Origin: Candidatus Omnitrophota bacterium | GTDB lineage: Bacteria > Ratteibacteria > UBA8468 > B48-G9 > JAFGKM01 | Length of the DNA: 64,000 bases | Direction: 5' to 3' | Assembly (NCBI GenBank): GCA_023819375.1 | Contig: JAMWDI010000002.1 | Location: 183,176 to 247,175, forward strand | Shown: piece by piece, positions 24,801 through 32,646 of the stretch | Numbering within the stretch: the stretch's first letter is position 1 | Layout of the letters: the number at the start of each line of letters is the position of its first letter | The notes under the pieces: generated by a model | The model's input: the letters and a program-made list of their open reading frames with translations, nothing else | Database searches by the model: none | What the model was told of the DNA's origin: nothing | Position numbers and translations under genes: made by a program

Positions 24801-25590
24801 ATGGATTGAAAAAAGTATAAAATTAGCAAAAAGTGAAGGTTATTTGGATAAATTATTAGAAATATATCCACCTGAAGAAATTAAAAGAGGGAAAATTGTA
24901 GAAGATATATCTCCAAATCTTAAAACTTTTTTCCAAAATAAAGATTCTATTAATTTAATAAAAGAATTAGTTCATTTGAAAAAAGAGGGTTTTAAATTTC
25001 CAATTGAAAATCCATATATAAGTTTTTTATGCCATTATGAAGATGCAATTGATAAAAATCCTAAAACAATTGAAAAAATTTGTGAGAAGATTTTTGAAAT
25101 GAACTATAATGAATTAAAACAAAAATTAGAGTCGCCTAAAAAGGCAAGCAGAAGAATAGGTCCTATGTTTAAAGAATATCTTAAAAATAATTTTAAATTT
25201 GTAGATATTGAAGAATTTGAAAAATCCTATAATTTAGTTTTTCTAAAAGGTGGGGATAAATTTTTAAAAGAATATGCAAAAAATGTATTAAAATGTAAAT
25301 TTAGTGAACCAAGTAAAGGTTTAGATTTTGTGGCAAAGATTAAAAATAGATATATAATAGGAACTGCTAAATTCATAACTGACTTTGGTGGCTCTCAAGA
25401 TAATTCTTTTATGGAAGCAATAAGGTTTGTTAAAGAAACAAAATGTCCAGAAAATGTAGTAAAAGTTGCAATTATTGATGGCGTGTATTTACGAAGTAAA
25501 ATGTATGAACAACTTGAACTTGAAAATAACGAATTCTGTTTTAGTAGTTTATTATTGAATGAGTTTTTAATGAACTTTACAACATTATGA
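24793..25590 (+). CDS. Type II restriction endonuclease (probable)
   Basis: Partner of the upstream methyltransferase, 265 residues. I see GLDFVAKIKNRYIIGTAKFITDFGGSQ near residues 176-202, which fits a PD-(D/E)xK nuclease core with Asp178 and Lys193 and a non-acidic residue at the E/D position. The ASRRIGPMFKEYL stretch and this core resemble Tsp45I-type enzymes, but I am not certain of that family. The position directly after the methyltransferase, overlapping it by eight bases, is the strongest evidence. ATG 24793 was chosen over a TTG two codons upstream. Confidence 0.75.
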   Translation: MNKWIEKSIKLAKSEGYLDKLLEIYPPEEIKRGKIVEDISPNLKTFFQNKDSINLIKELVHLKKEGFKFPIENPYISFLCHYEDAIDKNPKTIEKICEKIFEMNYNELKQKLESPKKASRRIGPMFKEYLKNNFKFVDIEEFEKSYNLVFLKGGDKFLKEYAKNVLKCKFSEPSKGLDFVAKIKNRYIIGTAKFITDFGGSQDNSFMEAIRFVKETKCPENVVKVAIIDGVYLRSKMYEQLELENNEFCFSSLLLNEFLMNFTTL

Positions 25591-25623
25591 ATTGAATAAA
25601 ACCATTGGAAATTCTTAAATTAA

Positions 25624-25780
25624 TCACTCAATAATTGGCTCAAAAATCATTTTTATTTTTTCAAAAATCTCGTTATATTTTTTATTGTTGTTTTCTATCA
25701 AATCATCAAACCAGGATAAAATAGTTGCAATACAGGACTGTTTAGAAAATTCCCGACCCTGTTCCATCTCCAAATGGCAT
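25624..25780 (-). pseudogene. Remnant of a DUF5320-like gene start joined to an unknown tail
   Basis: On the minus strand an excellent AAGGTGAT ribosome site precedes ATG 25780 and the peptide MPFGDGTGSGIF, which stops after 12 codons (25742). MP-x-GDGTG is how DUF5320 proteins begin. In a second frame, 25767 to 25624 encodes 47 codons (MEQGREFSKQS...) with no family I recognise. This looks like a broken second DUF5320 gene fused to the end of something else. It lies between the restriction gene and the intact DUF5320-like gene. Confidence 0.5.
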
Positions 25781-25802
25781 ATCAATCACCTTCCATTATT
25801 TT

Positions 25803-26027
25803 TCATTTTCCTGACTCAAGTTCTTTAATTCTTTTTTCTATTTCTTCAAGTCGTTTTCTTAAAAATTCTGCCTCTTTTTTCAAATATTCAATTTCTTCTT
25901 CTGGAGTAATTTCTAAAGGAGAATATCCACACCACCAACCAGGCCATGCACATCTTGGAAGTCCACCTCTTCCTATCCCAATGTAGGGATATGGAGGAGT
26001 AAAACCTTTAAATCCTCTTGATCTCAT
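25803..26027 (-). CDS. DUF5320-like small protein
   Basis: A 74-residue protein. ATG 26027 was chosen because of a near-perfect AGGAGGTGAT site seven bases upstream. The N-terminal half is rich in glycine, proline, tryptophan and aromatic residues with two cysteines (RCAWPGWWCGY). The C-terminal half is a short coiled coil (EEEIEYLKKEAEFLRKRLEEIEKRIKELE). This layout matches small DUF5320 proteins, which in other genomes often sit beside PadR regulators, as here. The function is unknown; metal or Fe-S handling has been suspected from neighbourhoods elsewhere. Confidence 0.7.
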   Translation of the reverse strand: MRSRGFKGFTPPYPYIGIGRGGLPRCAWPGWWCGYSPLEITPEEEIEYLKKEAEFLRKRLEEIEKRIKELESGK

Positions 26028-26028
26028 A

Positions 26029-26409
26029 TTAATCACCTCCTTTCTTCTCCAAAATTTTTTCAATTTCTTCAATTATATTTTTAATAATCATAAAATCATT
26101 TTTTGCATGAATATACCAGTTTTCTAAATATTTTTTTCCATCTTCAGTAATCCTATAAACTCTTCTTGCTGGTCCTGAAGTTCCAATCTCCCAATTTGAA
26201 ATTACTAAACCTTCAAGTTCAAGATTTCTTAAGTTTCTATAAACAATTGCAGGGTGTAAAAAAGATATATTTATTCCCAATTTTCCAATTTCTTCAATTA
26301 AAGAATATCCATAACTTTGTTTTTTAGACAAAATAATAAGAATTAAAACATCCAGTAAATTCCCTGAACCAAAAGTCAACCATTTCTTACATCTATGTCT
26401 CCACTTCAT
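26029..26409 (-). CDS. PadR-family transcriptional regulator
   Basis: A 126-residue winged-helix repressor. The N-terminal domain shows LLDVLILIILSKKQSYGYSLIEEIGKLG and AIVYRNLRNLELEGLVISNWE (recognition helix and wing), then the YRITEDGKKYLE wing strand. The C-terminal helix (about residues 98-124) would mediate dimerisation. It starts after AGGTGT. Its stop is one base from the start of the DUF5320-like gene, so the two form one unit, probably autoregulated. An AT-rich partial palindrome between 26415 and 26455 upstream is a candidate operator. Confidence 0.9.
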   Translation of the reverse strand: MKWRHRCKKWLTFGSGNLLDVLILIILSKKQSYGYSLIEEIGKLGINISFLHPAIVYRNLRNLELEGLVISNWEIGTSGPARRVYRITEDGKKYLENWYIHAKNDFMIIKNIIEEIEKILEKKGGD

Positions 26410-26496
26410 TATTTTACACCTGTTTATATATATTTTACTTATTTATATACAAAATGTCAATAGATACAAATTATTAGAAAAATATAAAAATTTGAA

Positions 26497-27081
26497 TTAC
26501 TTTTTAAACACTAAGAGAAAAAAATCTTCTTCATCAATTCCTTTTATATATCTAAAGCCAAATTTTTCTACAAAACACTTAAGTTTTTTAGTTGGAGGAA
26601 TTATATCTTTGCTTACTTGACATATTTTTTTGTGTAATTTATTAACAAATTTTCTTCCATGGGGATGTGAAATTACAAAAATTCCCTCTTTTTTCAATAT
26701 TCTATATATTTCAAATAAGGCTTTTTCTTTATTTTCAAAATGTGGATAAGATGAATTTGCAATAATTCTATCAAAGAATTCATCTTCAAACTCTGTATTG
26801 TGAATATCCATAACAAATCCTTTTACATTTTTAGGAAAATTTTTCTCTCTGAACTTTTTCATCATTCCTTCAGAGTAGTCAATTCCATATATTTCAATAT
26901 CTTTTTTTGTTTCAAGTAAATATGGAATTAAAACTCCAGTTCCTGTTCCTACATCAAGTATTCTAAAACCATCTTCTATTTTGAGTTCTAAAACAATTTT
27001 TCTATACTTTTCAGAATTGATTTTTTCGCTTTTATCCCACTTTTCAGCCATTTTATCAAAAAAAAGTCTTTTTTCATTCAT
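26497..27081 (-). CDS. Class I SAM-dependent methyltransferase
   Basis: A 194-residue methyltransferase of the UbiE/Methyltransf_11 type. Motif I is LDVGTGTGVLIPYL, motif II-like IEIYGIDYSEGMM, and the later FDRIIANSSYPHFENKEKALFEIYRILKKEG region matches the family. The substrate is unknown. It overlaps the metal-permease gene by eight bases and is probably the last gene of the znuACB-like operon, which may point to a metal-dependent or metallophore-related substrate (weak inference). Confidence 0.87.
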   Translation of the reverse strand: MNEKRLFFDKMAEKWDKSEKINSEKYRKIVLELKIEDGFRILDVGTGTGVLIPYLLETKKDIEIYGIDYSEGMMKKFREKNFPKNVKGFVMDIHNTEFEDEFFDRIIANSSYPHFENKEKALFEIYRILKKEGIFVISHPHGRKFVNKLHKKICQVSKDIIPPTKKLKCFVEKFGFRYIKGIDEEDFFLLVFKK

Positions 27082-27886
27082 TTCTAATTTTTCTTTTTGG
27101 AGAAAACAAAAAACATAAACAGAATATAAAACTTGAAGTAATTACCATAGTTGCACTTGTTGGGGTATTAAATATTGTAGAGAAAATTAGTCCTGTGATT
27201 GTTGAAAGAATAGCAAATAAAACAGATAGAAAATACATTTTTTTTAAATTATAGGTTATCTGATATGAAGCAGATGCAGGATTGACTATTAAAGCATATA
27301 AAAGTAAACCACCAACTGTTTTTAAAATTCCACATATGGATAATCCAATTAAATAAAACAAAAGATAATAAAATATAGTTGAATGAATACCAAATGCTTT
27401 TGCTAACTCTTTGTTAAACAATAGTGCCTTTATTTCTTTGAAAAATAAAATTGTTAAAATTGAAATTAAAAAAGTCAATATTAAGAGAAAATAAATATCT
27501 AAATTTTCCACTGTTAAAATACTTCCCCACATGTAATTTAAAGCCTGACTTTTACCTTCTGGAATTAAACCTAAAAATAAAAATGCTAATCCAAGAGTTA
27601 ATGAAAACATTATGCCAGTTGAAGTTTCAGGATGTAATTGTGTTTTTTCTGAAAATGGTCCTAAAACTGAAGAAGTTATTAATGAAAAAAGGATAGAAAA
27701 AAAATGGGTTGATTTGTTTATCAAAATGGCAAATAAGGCTCCAGCAAAAGAAGCATGGGATAATGCAACTCCTATAAATGAAATTCTCATAACTATTATC
27801 CAAACACCAATTATTCCACAAATAATTCCTGAAAGTAAACACGCAATAATTGCTTTTTGAAAAAAAGCATATTTAATTATTTCCAT
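27074..27886 (-). CDS. Metal ABC transporter permease (ZnuB-like)
   Basis: Inner-membrane permease of the ABC-3 family, 270 residues with about eight hydrophobic segments. Family features are GVWIIVMRISFIGVALSHASFAGALFAI near the N-terminus, SIL-TV-like segments in the middle and TVGGLLLYALIVNPASASYQIT, which contains the conserved proline-alanine region. It overlaps the ATPase gene by 14 bases and the downstream methyltransferase by eight. It imports zinc, manganese or iron together with the two upstream products. Confidence 0.92.
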   Translation of the reverse strand: MEIIKYAFFQKAIIACLLSGIICGIIGVWIIVMRISFIGVALSHASFAGALFAILINKSTHFFSILFSLITSSVLGPFSEKTQLHPETSTGIMFSLTLGLAFLFLGLIPEGKSQALNYMWGSILTVENLDIYFLLILTFLISILTILFFKEIKALLFNKELAKAFGIHSTIFYYLLFYLIGLSICGILKTVGGLLLYALIVNPASASYQITYNLKKMYFLSVLFAILSTITGLIFSTIFNTPTSATMVITSSFIFCLCFLFSPKRKIRNE

Positions 27887-28580
27887 TATTCTTCAATTTT
27901 TCTATTTTGTCATAAAAAATAACATTACCATTTTCCATCCATATAATTTTATGACAAAGTTTTTCAAGAATGTAAAATTCATGAGAAACTATAAGAATTG
28001 TAATGTTTCTCTTTCTGTGAATATCTTTAATTTTCTCTTTTAATTTTTCTGAACTTTTTTTATCAAGAAAAGTAAATGTCTCATCAAGTAATAAAATTTC
28101 TGGTTCTTTAATCAATGCACTTGCTATTAAAACTTTTCTAATTTCTCCTCCTGATAAAAGTCCAAAAGGTTTCTTTAAAATTTCTTTTATTTCTAAAAAG
28201 TTAACAATCTCTTCATATTTTTCAAGATCTATTTTATTCATCCTTTTTAAAATACCCTTTTTTCCATATATTCCCATAAAAATTACATCCTCTGCCAAAA
28301 AGGGTAATTTTGGATCTAATTCAATTATCTGAGGAACATATCCAATATTTCTTCTTAAAGTTGGGGCTGTAAAAGAATTTAAAGGAATATCATTAATAAA
28401 GACTGAACCTTTAATAATTCTTGCAAGCCCATTTATTCCACAAATAAAAGTTGTCTTGCCAGCACCATTTGGACCAAAAATGCCCACAATTTTTCCTTCT
28501 TCTATTGTAAGTGACAAATTTCTAATAATAGTTTGGTTAAGATAACCAATTGTTGCATTTATCAGTTTAATTTTTTCCAT
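27873..28580 (-). CDS. Metal ABC transporter ATPase (ZnuC-like)
   Basis: A 235-residue ABC ATPase. Walker A is GPNGAGKTT, the Q-loop lies in NIGYVPQIIELDP, the signature is LLSGGEIRKVLIA (one conserved position changed), Walker B is EILLLDETFTFLD and the switch histidine is in LIVSHEFY. The signature ends IRKVLIA where QRVLIA is usual. It overlaps the substrate-binding protein gene by 19 bases and the permease by 14. Confidence 0.93.
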   Translation of the reverse strand: MEKIKLINATIGYLNQTIIRNLSLTIEEGKIVGIFGPNGAGKTTFICGINGLARIIKGSVFINDIPLNSFTAPTLRRNIGYVPQIIELDPKLPFLAEDVIFMGIYGKKGILKRMNKIDLEKYEEIVNFLEIKEILKKPFGLLSGGEIRKVLIASALIKEPEILLLDETFTFLDKKSSEKLKEKIKDIHRKRNITILIVSHEFYILEKLCHKIIWMENGNVIFYDKIEKLKNNGNN

Positions 28581-29389
28581 TTTTCAAGTGTATTTATAAT
28601 AATTAAAAAATTTTTATAAAGAGTTTCTCTCATTGTTTCAGTATTCGGCAATGCGAGAGGGAAATTAGATATTACCACATGAGGAATTTTAAATTCATTT
28701 GTAAATATTTTCCCCGTATCTTTTCCTGACTGTAAATTATCAATCACTAAATCAATTCCTTCAATTTTAATTTTCCCAATCAATTCTTTTATTTTTAAAG
28801 GTGTAAGATCTTCTTTTCTTCCGTAAACATCAACTACTTCAAATCCAAAATGTTCAACAAGATCTTTTATATGGTTATTACATATCACCTTTTTCCCTTT
28901 TAATCTCTTAATCATTACCATTTTTTTTATTTCATCATCAATCTTTTTTATCTGTTCTATCTTTTTTTCTAAATTTTTTAAAATAAATTCTCTATATTCT
29001 GGATAAATTTCAACCAACTTTCCACCAATCTTGTTATAAATTAAAATTTGATTTTCAGGAATAAGTGAATTTCCTTTTGTCTCAATCAGTATAATTTCAA
29101 ATTTAGGATTTCTTATATTATTTTTTATTTTTTCTAAATAAGGTTCAAAGCCATGAGCAAAAAGAAACCCATTTTTTTCAATTAATTTTAGATCATTTAC
29201 TTTAATATCCACATGTCCAGGGCATATACCCGGAGGAACAATTGTTCTAACCTTTATCTTCCCTTCACTTATATCTTTTATAACTGAAGAAATAATAGAA
29301 GTTGTACAGACAACAGTATTAGTAAATCCTAAATTTGATAAAAAAACAAAAAATAAAAATTTTCTAAATTTTAATATGAAGTATCCCAA
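28562..29389 (-). CDS. Metal-binding periplasmic protein (TroA/ZnuA-like)
   Basis: Solute-binding protein of about 275 residues for the znuACB-like importer. Expected histidine ligands occur in CPGHVDI and [13 protein letters not shown], and an acidic residue in [11 protein letters not shown] propose a TTG start at 29389, since GGAGG lies just upstream of it. It opens a hydrophobic signal segment ([19 protein letters not shown]), making it secreted or lipid-free periplasmic. The start lies inside the last codons of the prepilin gene, an overlap of about 19 bases. The exact metal is not evident. Confidence 0.85.
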   Translation of the reverse strand: MGYFILKFRKFLFFVFLSNLGFTNTVVCTTSIISSVIKDISEGKIKVRTIVPPGICPGHVDIKVNDLKLIEKNGFLFAHGFEPYLEKIKNNIRNPKFEIILIETKGNSLIPENQILIYNKIGGKLVEIYPEYREFILKNLEKKIEQIKKIDDEIKKMVMIKRLKGKKVICNNHIKDLVEHFGFEVVDVYGRKEDLTPLKIKELIGKIKIEGIDLVIDNLQSGKDTGKIFTNEFKIPHVVISNFPLALPNTETMRETLYKNFLIIINTLEKWKKLN

Positions 29390-30087
29390 TATTTCCTCCA
29401 ATTTGGATATATTTCAGGATTTGATGGTATTGGATTGCCGTTATCATCAATATCCTTTGTATTTGAATGATATTCTTCAGGTCTTTTCCATTCAACTCTT
29501 CCATCCCCAAAAAGTATATTACTCCCACCAAAATGAACTCTACAAACAGCCCAATATGAGCCACTACCTCCTGATATCCATCCCGATGTAAAACTTGCAA
29601 TAGGAGGGCCAGAAACACATCCACCTTTACCATCTTTTATCCTTCCCCATTCAACAACAAGTATTTTCTCGCTTAAATTCCTTATTTGTCCTCCTTTTCT
29701 TCCAGCAAATCCGGGATAAAAATTACTATCTCTTGAAATATTACTTGGACAACCACAATTATAACCTTGACCATAATACCAATTTGAGTAAGAAATTGTT
29801 TTGCCATGCCTACTTGGACAATATCCAATTTTATTTCTCATGCTTGGATTTACATAATAAAGCCATAAAATAGTCTTCCATTCTCTTTGAGGAGGATAGA
29901 AGTCATCATTATCATTTTTATACATTTCAAAAGCAATTCCAAGTTGTCTTAAATTGTTTGCACATGAAATTTGTCTTGCTCTTTCTCTTGCCTTACCTAA
30001 TGCAGGTAAAAGCAAACTTGCTAAAATTGAAATTATAGCAACTACCACAAGTAATTCAATCAGTGTGAAGCCAGTTTTTTTTGACAT
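29371..30087 (-). CDS. Type II secretion/pilin-like protein with H-X9-DG motif
   Basis: A 238-residue prepilin. The leader MSKKTG ends at a G-F cleavage site, followed by the methylated-pilin helix [24 protein letters not shown]. The tail contains [16 protein letters not shown], the H-X9-DG signature of the DUF1559-type prepilins that are greatly expanded in planctomycetes, lentisphaerae and related phyla. Cysteines in CGCPS and CPSRHG may form a disulfide. An AAGGAGAT site precedes the ATG. No other pilus gene is near, so it may be an isolated surface protein. Confidence 0.92.
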   Translation of the reverse strand: MSKKTGFTLIELLVVVAIISILASLLLPALGKARERARQISCANNLRQLGIAFEMYKNDNDDFYPPQREWKTILWLYYVNPSMRNKIGYCPSRHGKTISYSNWYYGQGYNCGCPSNISRDSNFYPGFAGRKGGQIRNLSEKILVVEWGRIKDGKGGCVSGPPIASFTSGWISGGSGSYWAVCRVHFGGSNILFGDGRVEWKRPEEYHSNTKDIDDNGNPIPSNPEIYPNWRKYWDTSY

Positions 30088-30212
30088 TTTAATCTCCTTT
30101 TTTTTAACTTTAGTGTTATTTTTTAAAAATTCGTGTTACTATTTTAAAACAAACCATTTTAATTGTCAAATTTGTAATTTTTAATATTGATAAAAGCAGT
30201 TATTTTTTAATG
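30088..30212. other. Upstream region of prepilin with paired GTGTTA hexamers
   Basis: Two GTGTTA hexamers (30113-30118 and 30133-30138; TAACAC on the prepilin strand) start exactly 20 bases apart, two helical turns, just upstream of the prepilin ribosome site. They could be a tandem operator, but the sample is small. Confidence 0.3.
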
Positions 30213-30822
30213 CTACTTTTGTTCAAATTTCTTTACTTGTGAAAACTTATCTATTAATCCATAAACACCTAAGGGCATTGGCATTGCAAGATATGTTTCT
30301 GTAGAAACAAAAATAACTGTGTTTTTTTCCTTCAAATGTCATTTCATAAAACATATTCATAGAGCAAAGTTGTAAAGCGACTGGATCTTCAGCATAGGTC
30401 TTTACTGCCTCCAACATTAATTGGGCAGCCGCTTTTTCTGCTTCTGCTAATTCAACTCTTGCTTTTTTCCTTTTCTGCTACTTCTCTTGCAATTGCAATC
30501 TCAAGTTGTGAATCTACAATAACTTCTCTAATTTCAACTGCAGTAACCTTAATTCCCCATTCATCTGTCATCCTATCAAGTGCCTGTTTTATTTCCTGAG
30601 CCAATCTTTCTCTTTCTCCTAAAAAAGTTGATCAAGTGTAAATTTGCCAATCATATCTCTTAGAATACTCTGAGCCCCAAGATGAGTTGCCATCTTATAA
30701 TCCTGAACTTTCAGAACAGCAAGTGTAGGTTGTTGAACATAAAAATAAACGATAGCGTCAACAGTTGCAGGAACATTATCCTCTGAAATCTTTTCTTTCA
30801 TTAATTTAAAATAAAAACACAC
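30213..30822 (-). pseudogene. Slipin (band-7/SPFH) pseudogene, N-terminally truncated and frameshifted
   Basis: The reading frames 30822 to 30213 together encode the C-terminal two-thirds of a slipin/stomatin membrane protease partner: DNVPATVDAIVYFYVQQP, then ERLAQEIKQALDRMTDEWGIKVTAVEIREV, then VELAEAEKAAAQLMLEAVKTYAEDPVALQL. Three frameshifts interrupt it, each in a homopolymer: 30621-30626, 30463-30468 and 30322-30328. The first 100 or so residues, including the membrane anchor, are absent, and nothing upstream matches them. Homopolymer errors in sequencing could explain the shifts but not the missing N-terminus. Confidence 0.85.
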
Positions 30823-30883
30823 CTTCGTATTAACATGTTTAATTTTACTTTTTTATTTTATTAAAGTTAATTTTTCCAATAGT

Positions 30884-31909
30884 TTAAAAATTTTTAAAAA
30901 GTAAAGACAAAAAATCAAAATCATTAAATCTATTTTTTCTCTCAAATGTTAGATCTCCAAGTCGAACTATTACAAGTTTATAAGAAGGAACAATATATAA
31001 TCTCTGCCCCCCTGCTCCACAGGCAGCAATTAAATCTTTTGGGATAAAATCTGAATTTGTTATCTTATCCCATCCAATATCCTCTATAATTAAATTTGTA
31101 AAAATACTTGTATTTTTTTGACTAATTTTGCCTATTAACCACCAGGTTAAACCATAAGCAGGAAAAACTTCACTCCCTTTAAAACATTCAGACAACAATT
31201 TGCTATCAACAATTTTTTTGCCATTTATAGTTCCACCAAGTTGTACAAACTCTCCAAATTTAGCCCAATCACGGCCAGTTATGCAAGCCCCTCCTGCTAC
31301 TTGAGGATTACCATCTTTAAATCTCATCTTATATTCAAGTTTAATACCTAATGGATCCAAAACTCTCTCCTTAAAGTAATCTTCAAATGTTTTATTTTTC
31401 AGTTTTAACTGCAAACAATAAGCAAAAATATTATGAGGTACACCACTATATTCAAATTTTTTCCCAGGGATTTCCTTTGCAGGTATAGACAAAAGGTCCT
31501 TCCATGTCAAATGATTAAAATTTCTTATAATTCCTTCCGGCTTTAAACCACAGGTTAAATTCAAAAGATGTCTATAAGTAATTTGTGACTTTAAAGAATC
31601 TTTTTTCCATTTTTCTACTGTCTCGCAAACTTTATCGTCAAGATTAATTAAACCATCTTCAACAGCACAAATTGCAACAATTCCTACAAAACTTTTACTT
31701 CCACTTGCAAGGAATTGTAATTTTTCTGGAAAACTATTTTTAGAATATTTTTCAAAAATAATATTTCCATCATACATTATAATCATACACTTTCCATTTT
31801 TATTTTTATGATAATCATATGCTTTTTCTATCTTTTCTATTGAAAGTGGAATTTGACTAAAAACAATTTTGATAGAAACCAAAGGAACTACAAAAATTAA
31901 TTTTTTCAT
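30884..31909 (-). CDS. Secreted serine hydrolase of the class C beta-lactamase/esterase fold
   Basis: A 341-residue protein with a predicted signal peptide (MKKLIFVVPLVSIKIVFS). The nucleophile motif S-x-x-K is SGSK (Ser69/Lys72) in QFLASGSKSFVGIVA, and a tyrosine motif appears as FEYSGVPHNIFAYCL. These place it in the beta-lactamase-related Pfam family that also holds esterases and D-aminopeptidases. Resistance to beta-lactams cannot be inferred. Cell-wall peptide or ester hydrolysis is as likely. It stands alone between pseudogene remnants. Confidence 0.88.
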   Translation of the reverse strand: MKKLIFVVPLVSIKIVFSQIPLSIEKIEKAYDYHKNKNGKCMIIMYDGNIIFEKYSKNSFPEKLQFLASGSKSFVGIVAICAVEDGLINLDDKVCETVEKWKKDSLKSQITYRHLLNLTCGLKPEGIIRNFNHLTWKDLLSIPAKEIPGKKFEYSGVPHNIFAYCLQLKLKNKTFEDYFKERVLDPLGIKLEYKMRFKDGNPQVAGGACITGRDWAKFGEFVQLGGTINGKKIVDSKLLSECFKGSEVFPAYGLTWWLIGKISQKNTSIFTNLIIEDIGWDKITNSDFIPKDLIAACGAGGQRLYIVPSYKLVIVRLGDLTFERKNRFNDFDFLSLLFKNF

Positions 31910-31960
31910 TTTTTCTTCTTTTTATATTTAGACGATTTTTTTGATTTTTTATTATCTAAA

Positions 31961-32110
31961 TTCAACTTGATAAATAAGAAAATAAAAAAGGCAACCTGAT
32001 TTATCCAAGGAACGATTATTACTACTACATTTTGAAGAAACAATACAGGAAGGACAACCTATTTATAATTTAATACAATTTCATAAATAATTTTTATAAC
32101 TCTATTCAAA
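31961..32110 (-). pseudogene. Relic copy of the MrfA-like helicase C-terminus
   Basis: The minus strand encodes a degraded form of the cysteine cluster found at the end of the helicase gene at 34030-36246: CPSCIVSSKCSSNNRSLDKSGCL against CPSCIVSPKCGNNNRPLDKSSCL. A 24-base block (32036-32059) is identical to 34111-34134 of the helicase. The relic has an internal stop and small deletions. It covers only about the last 45 codons, and its left end lies near the serine hydrolase. It is a duplicated or rearranged fragment, not a working gene. Confidence 0.8.
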
Positions 32111-32118
32111 AGTGGGAG

Positions 32119-32133
32119 AAGGAGTGCCACCAG
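32119..32133 (+). repeat. Left arm of 15-bp inverted repeat flanking a small gene
   Basis: AAGGAGTGCCACCAG here is the exact reverse complement of 32598-32612. The two arms bound a 494-bp unit containing only the gene at 32166-32570. No target duplication was found next to the arms. It begins nine bases after the helicase relic. Confidence 0.7.
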
Positions 32134-32165
32134 TAAATTATTAAAAATTTTTAAATAATTAGAAA

Positions 32166-32570
32166 TTACTTTTTCTGTCCTTTAGATTTTTCTTCTTTAG
32201 GTTTTTTCTCACAAATTTTCATTAAAATTAATTCTCCTGATTTTTTCTCTTTATAATGAACTGTAACTTGTTTACCCACTTGAAGTTTTTTAATTTCTTC
32301 CTGCATCTTTGGAGTAGTTGCTTTTAAAGTAATTTCTGTTCCATCTTCTTTCTTTATCTTTACTGTATTCGCAGTCGTATCAACACTTAAAACCTCTCCA
32401 ATAACTTTCTGAACATTTGGTTTAGACTTTTCAGAACTTGCAGGCTGAGCAGGTGTCGCTGGTTGTGCTGGTGTTGCAGGTTGTGTTGTTGATTTTCCTT
32501 TTTCATTTGCTGAAAAAGTAATTCCAGAGGAAAGAATGAAACATATTAAAACTGTCAATATCTTTTTCAT
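32166..32570 (-). CDS. Secreted protein with proline/alanine linker, unknown function
   Basis: A 134-residue protein from ATG 32570, chosen because GGAGGTGA lies just upstream. It has a signal peptide (MKKILTVLICFILSSGITFSA), then a low-complexity linker with repeated ATPAQP units (about residues 30-45), and a small beta-rich domain (NVQKVIGEVLSVDTTANTVKIKKEDGTEITLKA, then LQVGKQVTVHYKEKK) of the DUF5666-like or copper-resistance beta-barrel type; the exact family is uncertain. The tail is lysine-rich. The gene alone fills the inverted-repeat cassette and has no obvious relation to the neighbouring sigma operon. Confidence 0.75.
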   Translation of the reverse strand: MKKILTVLICFILSSGITFSANEKGKSTTQPATPAQPATPAQPASSEKSKPNVQKVIGEVLSVDTTANTVKIKKEDGTEITLKATTPKMQEEIKKLQVGKQVTVHYKEKKSGELILMKICEKKPKEEKSKGQKK

Positions 32571-32597
32571 TTTTCTCACCTCCTTTCTTTTTTAATT

Positions 32598-32612
32598 CTG
32601 GTGGCACTCCTT
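32598..32612 (-). repeat. Right arm of 15-bp inverted repeat flanking a small gene
   Basis: CTGGTGGCACTCCTT, exact reverse complement of 32119-32133. It lies between the small secreted-protein gene and the sigma-factor operon. Confidence 0.7.
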
Positions 32613-32646
32613 TTTAATTATATGATGAACTAAATTTTCAAAAGGT

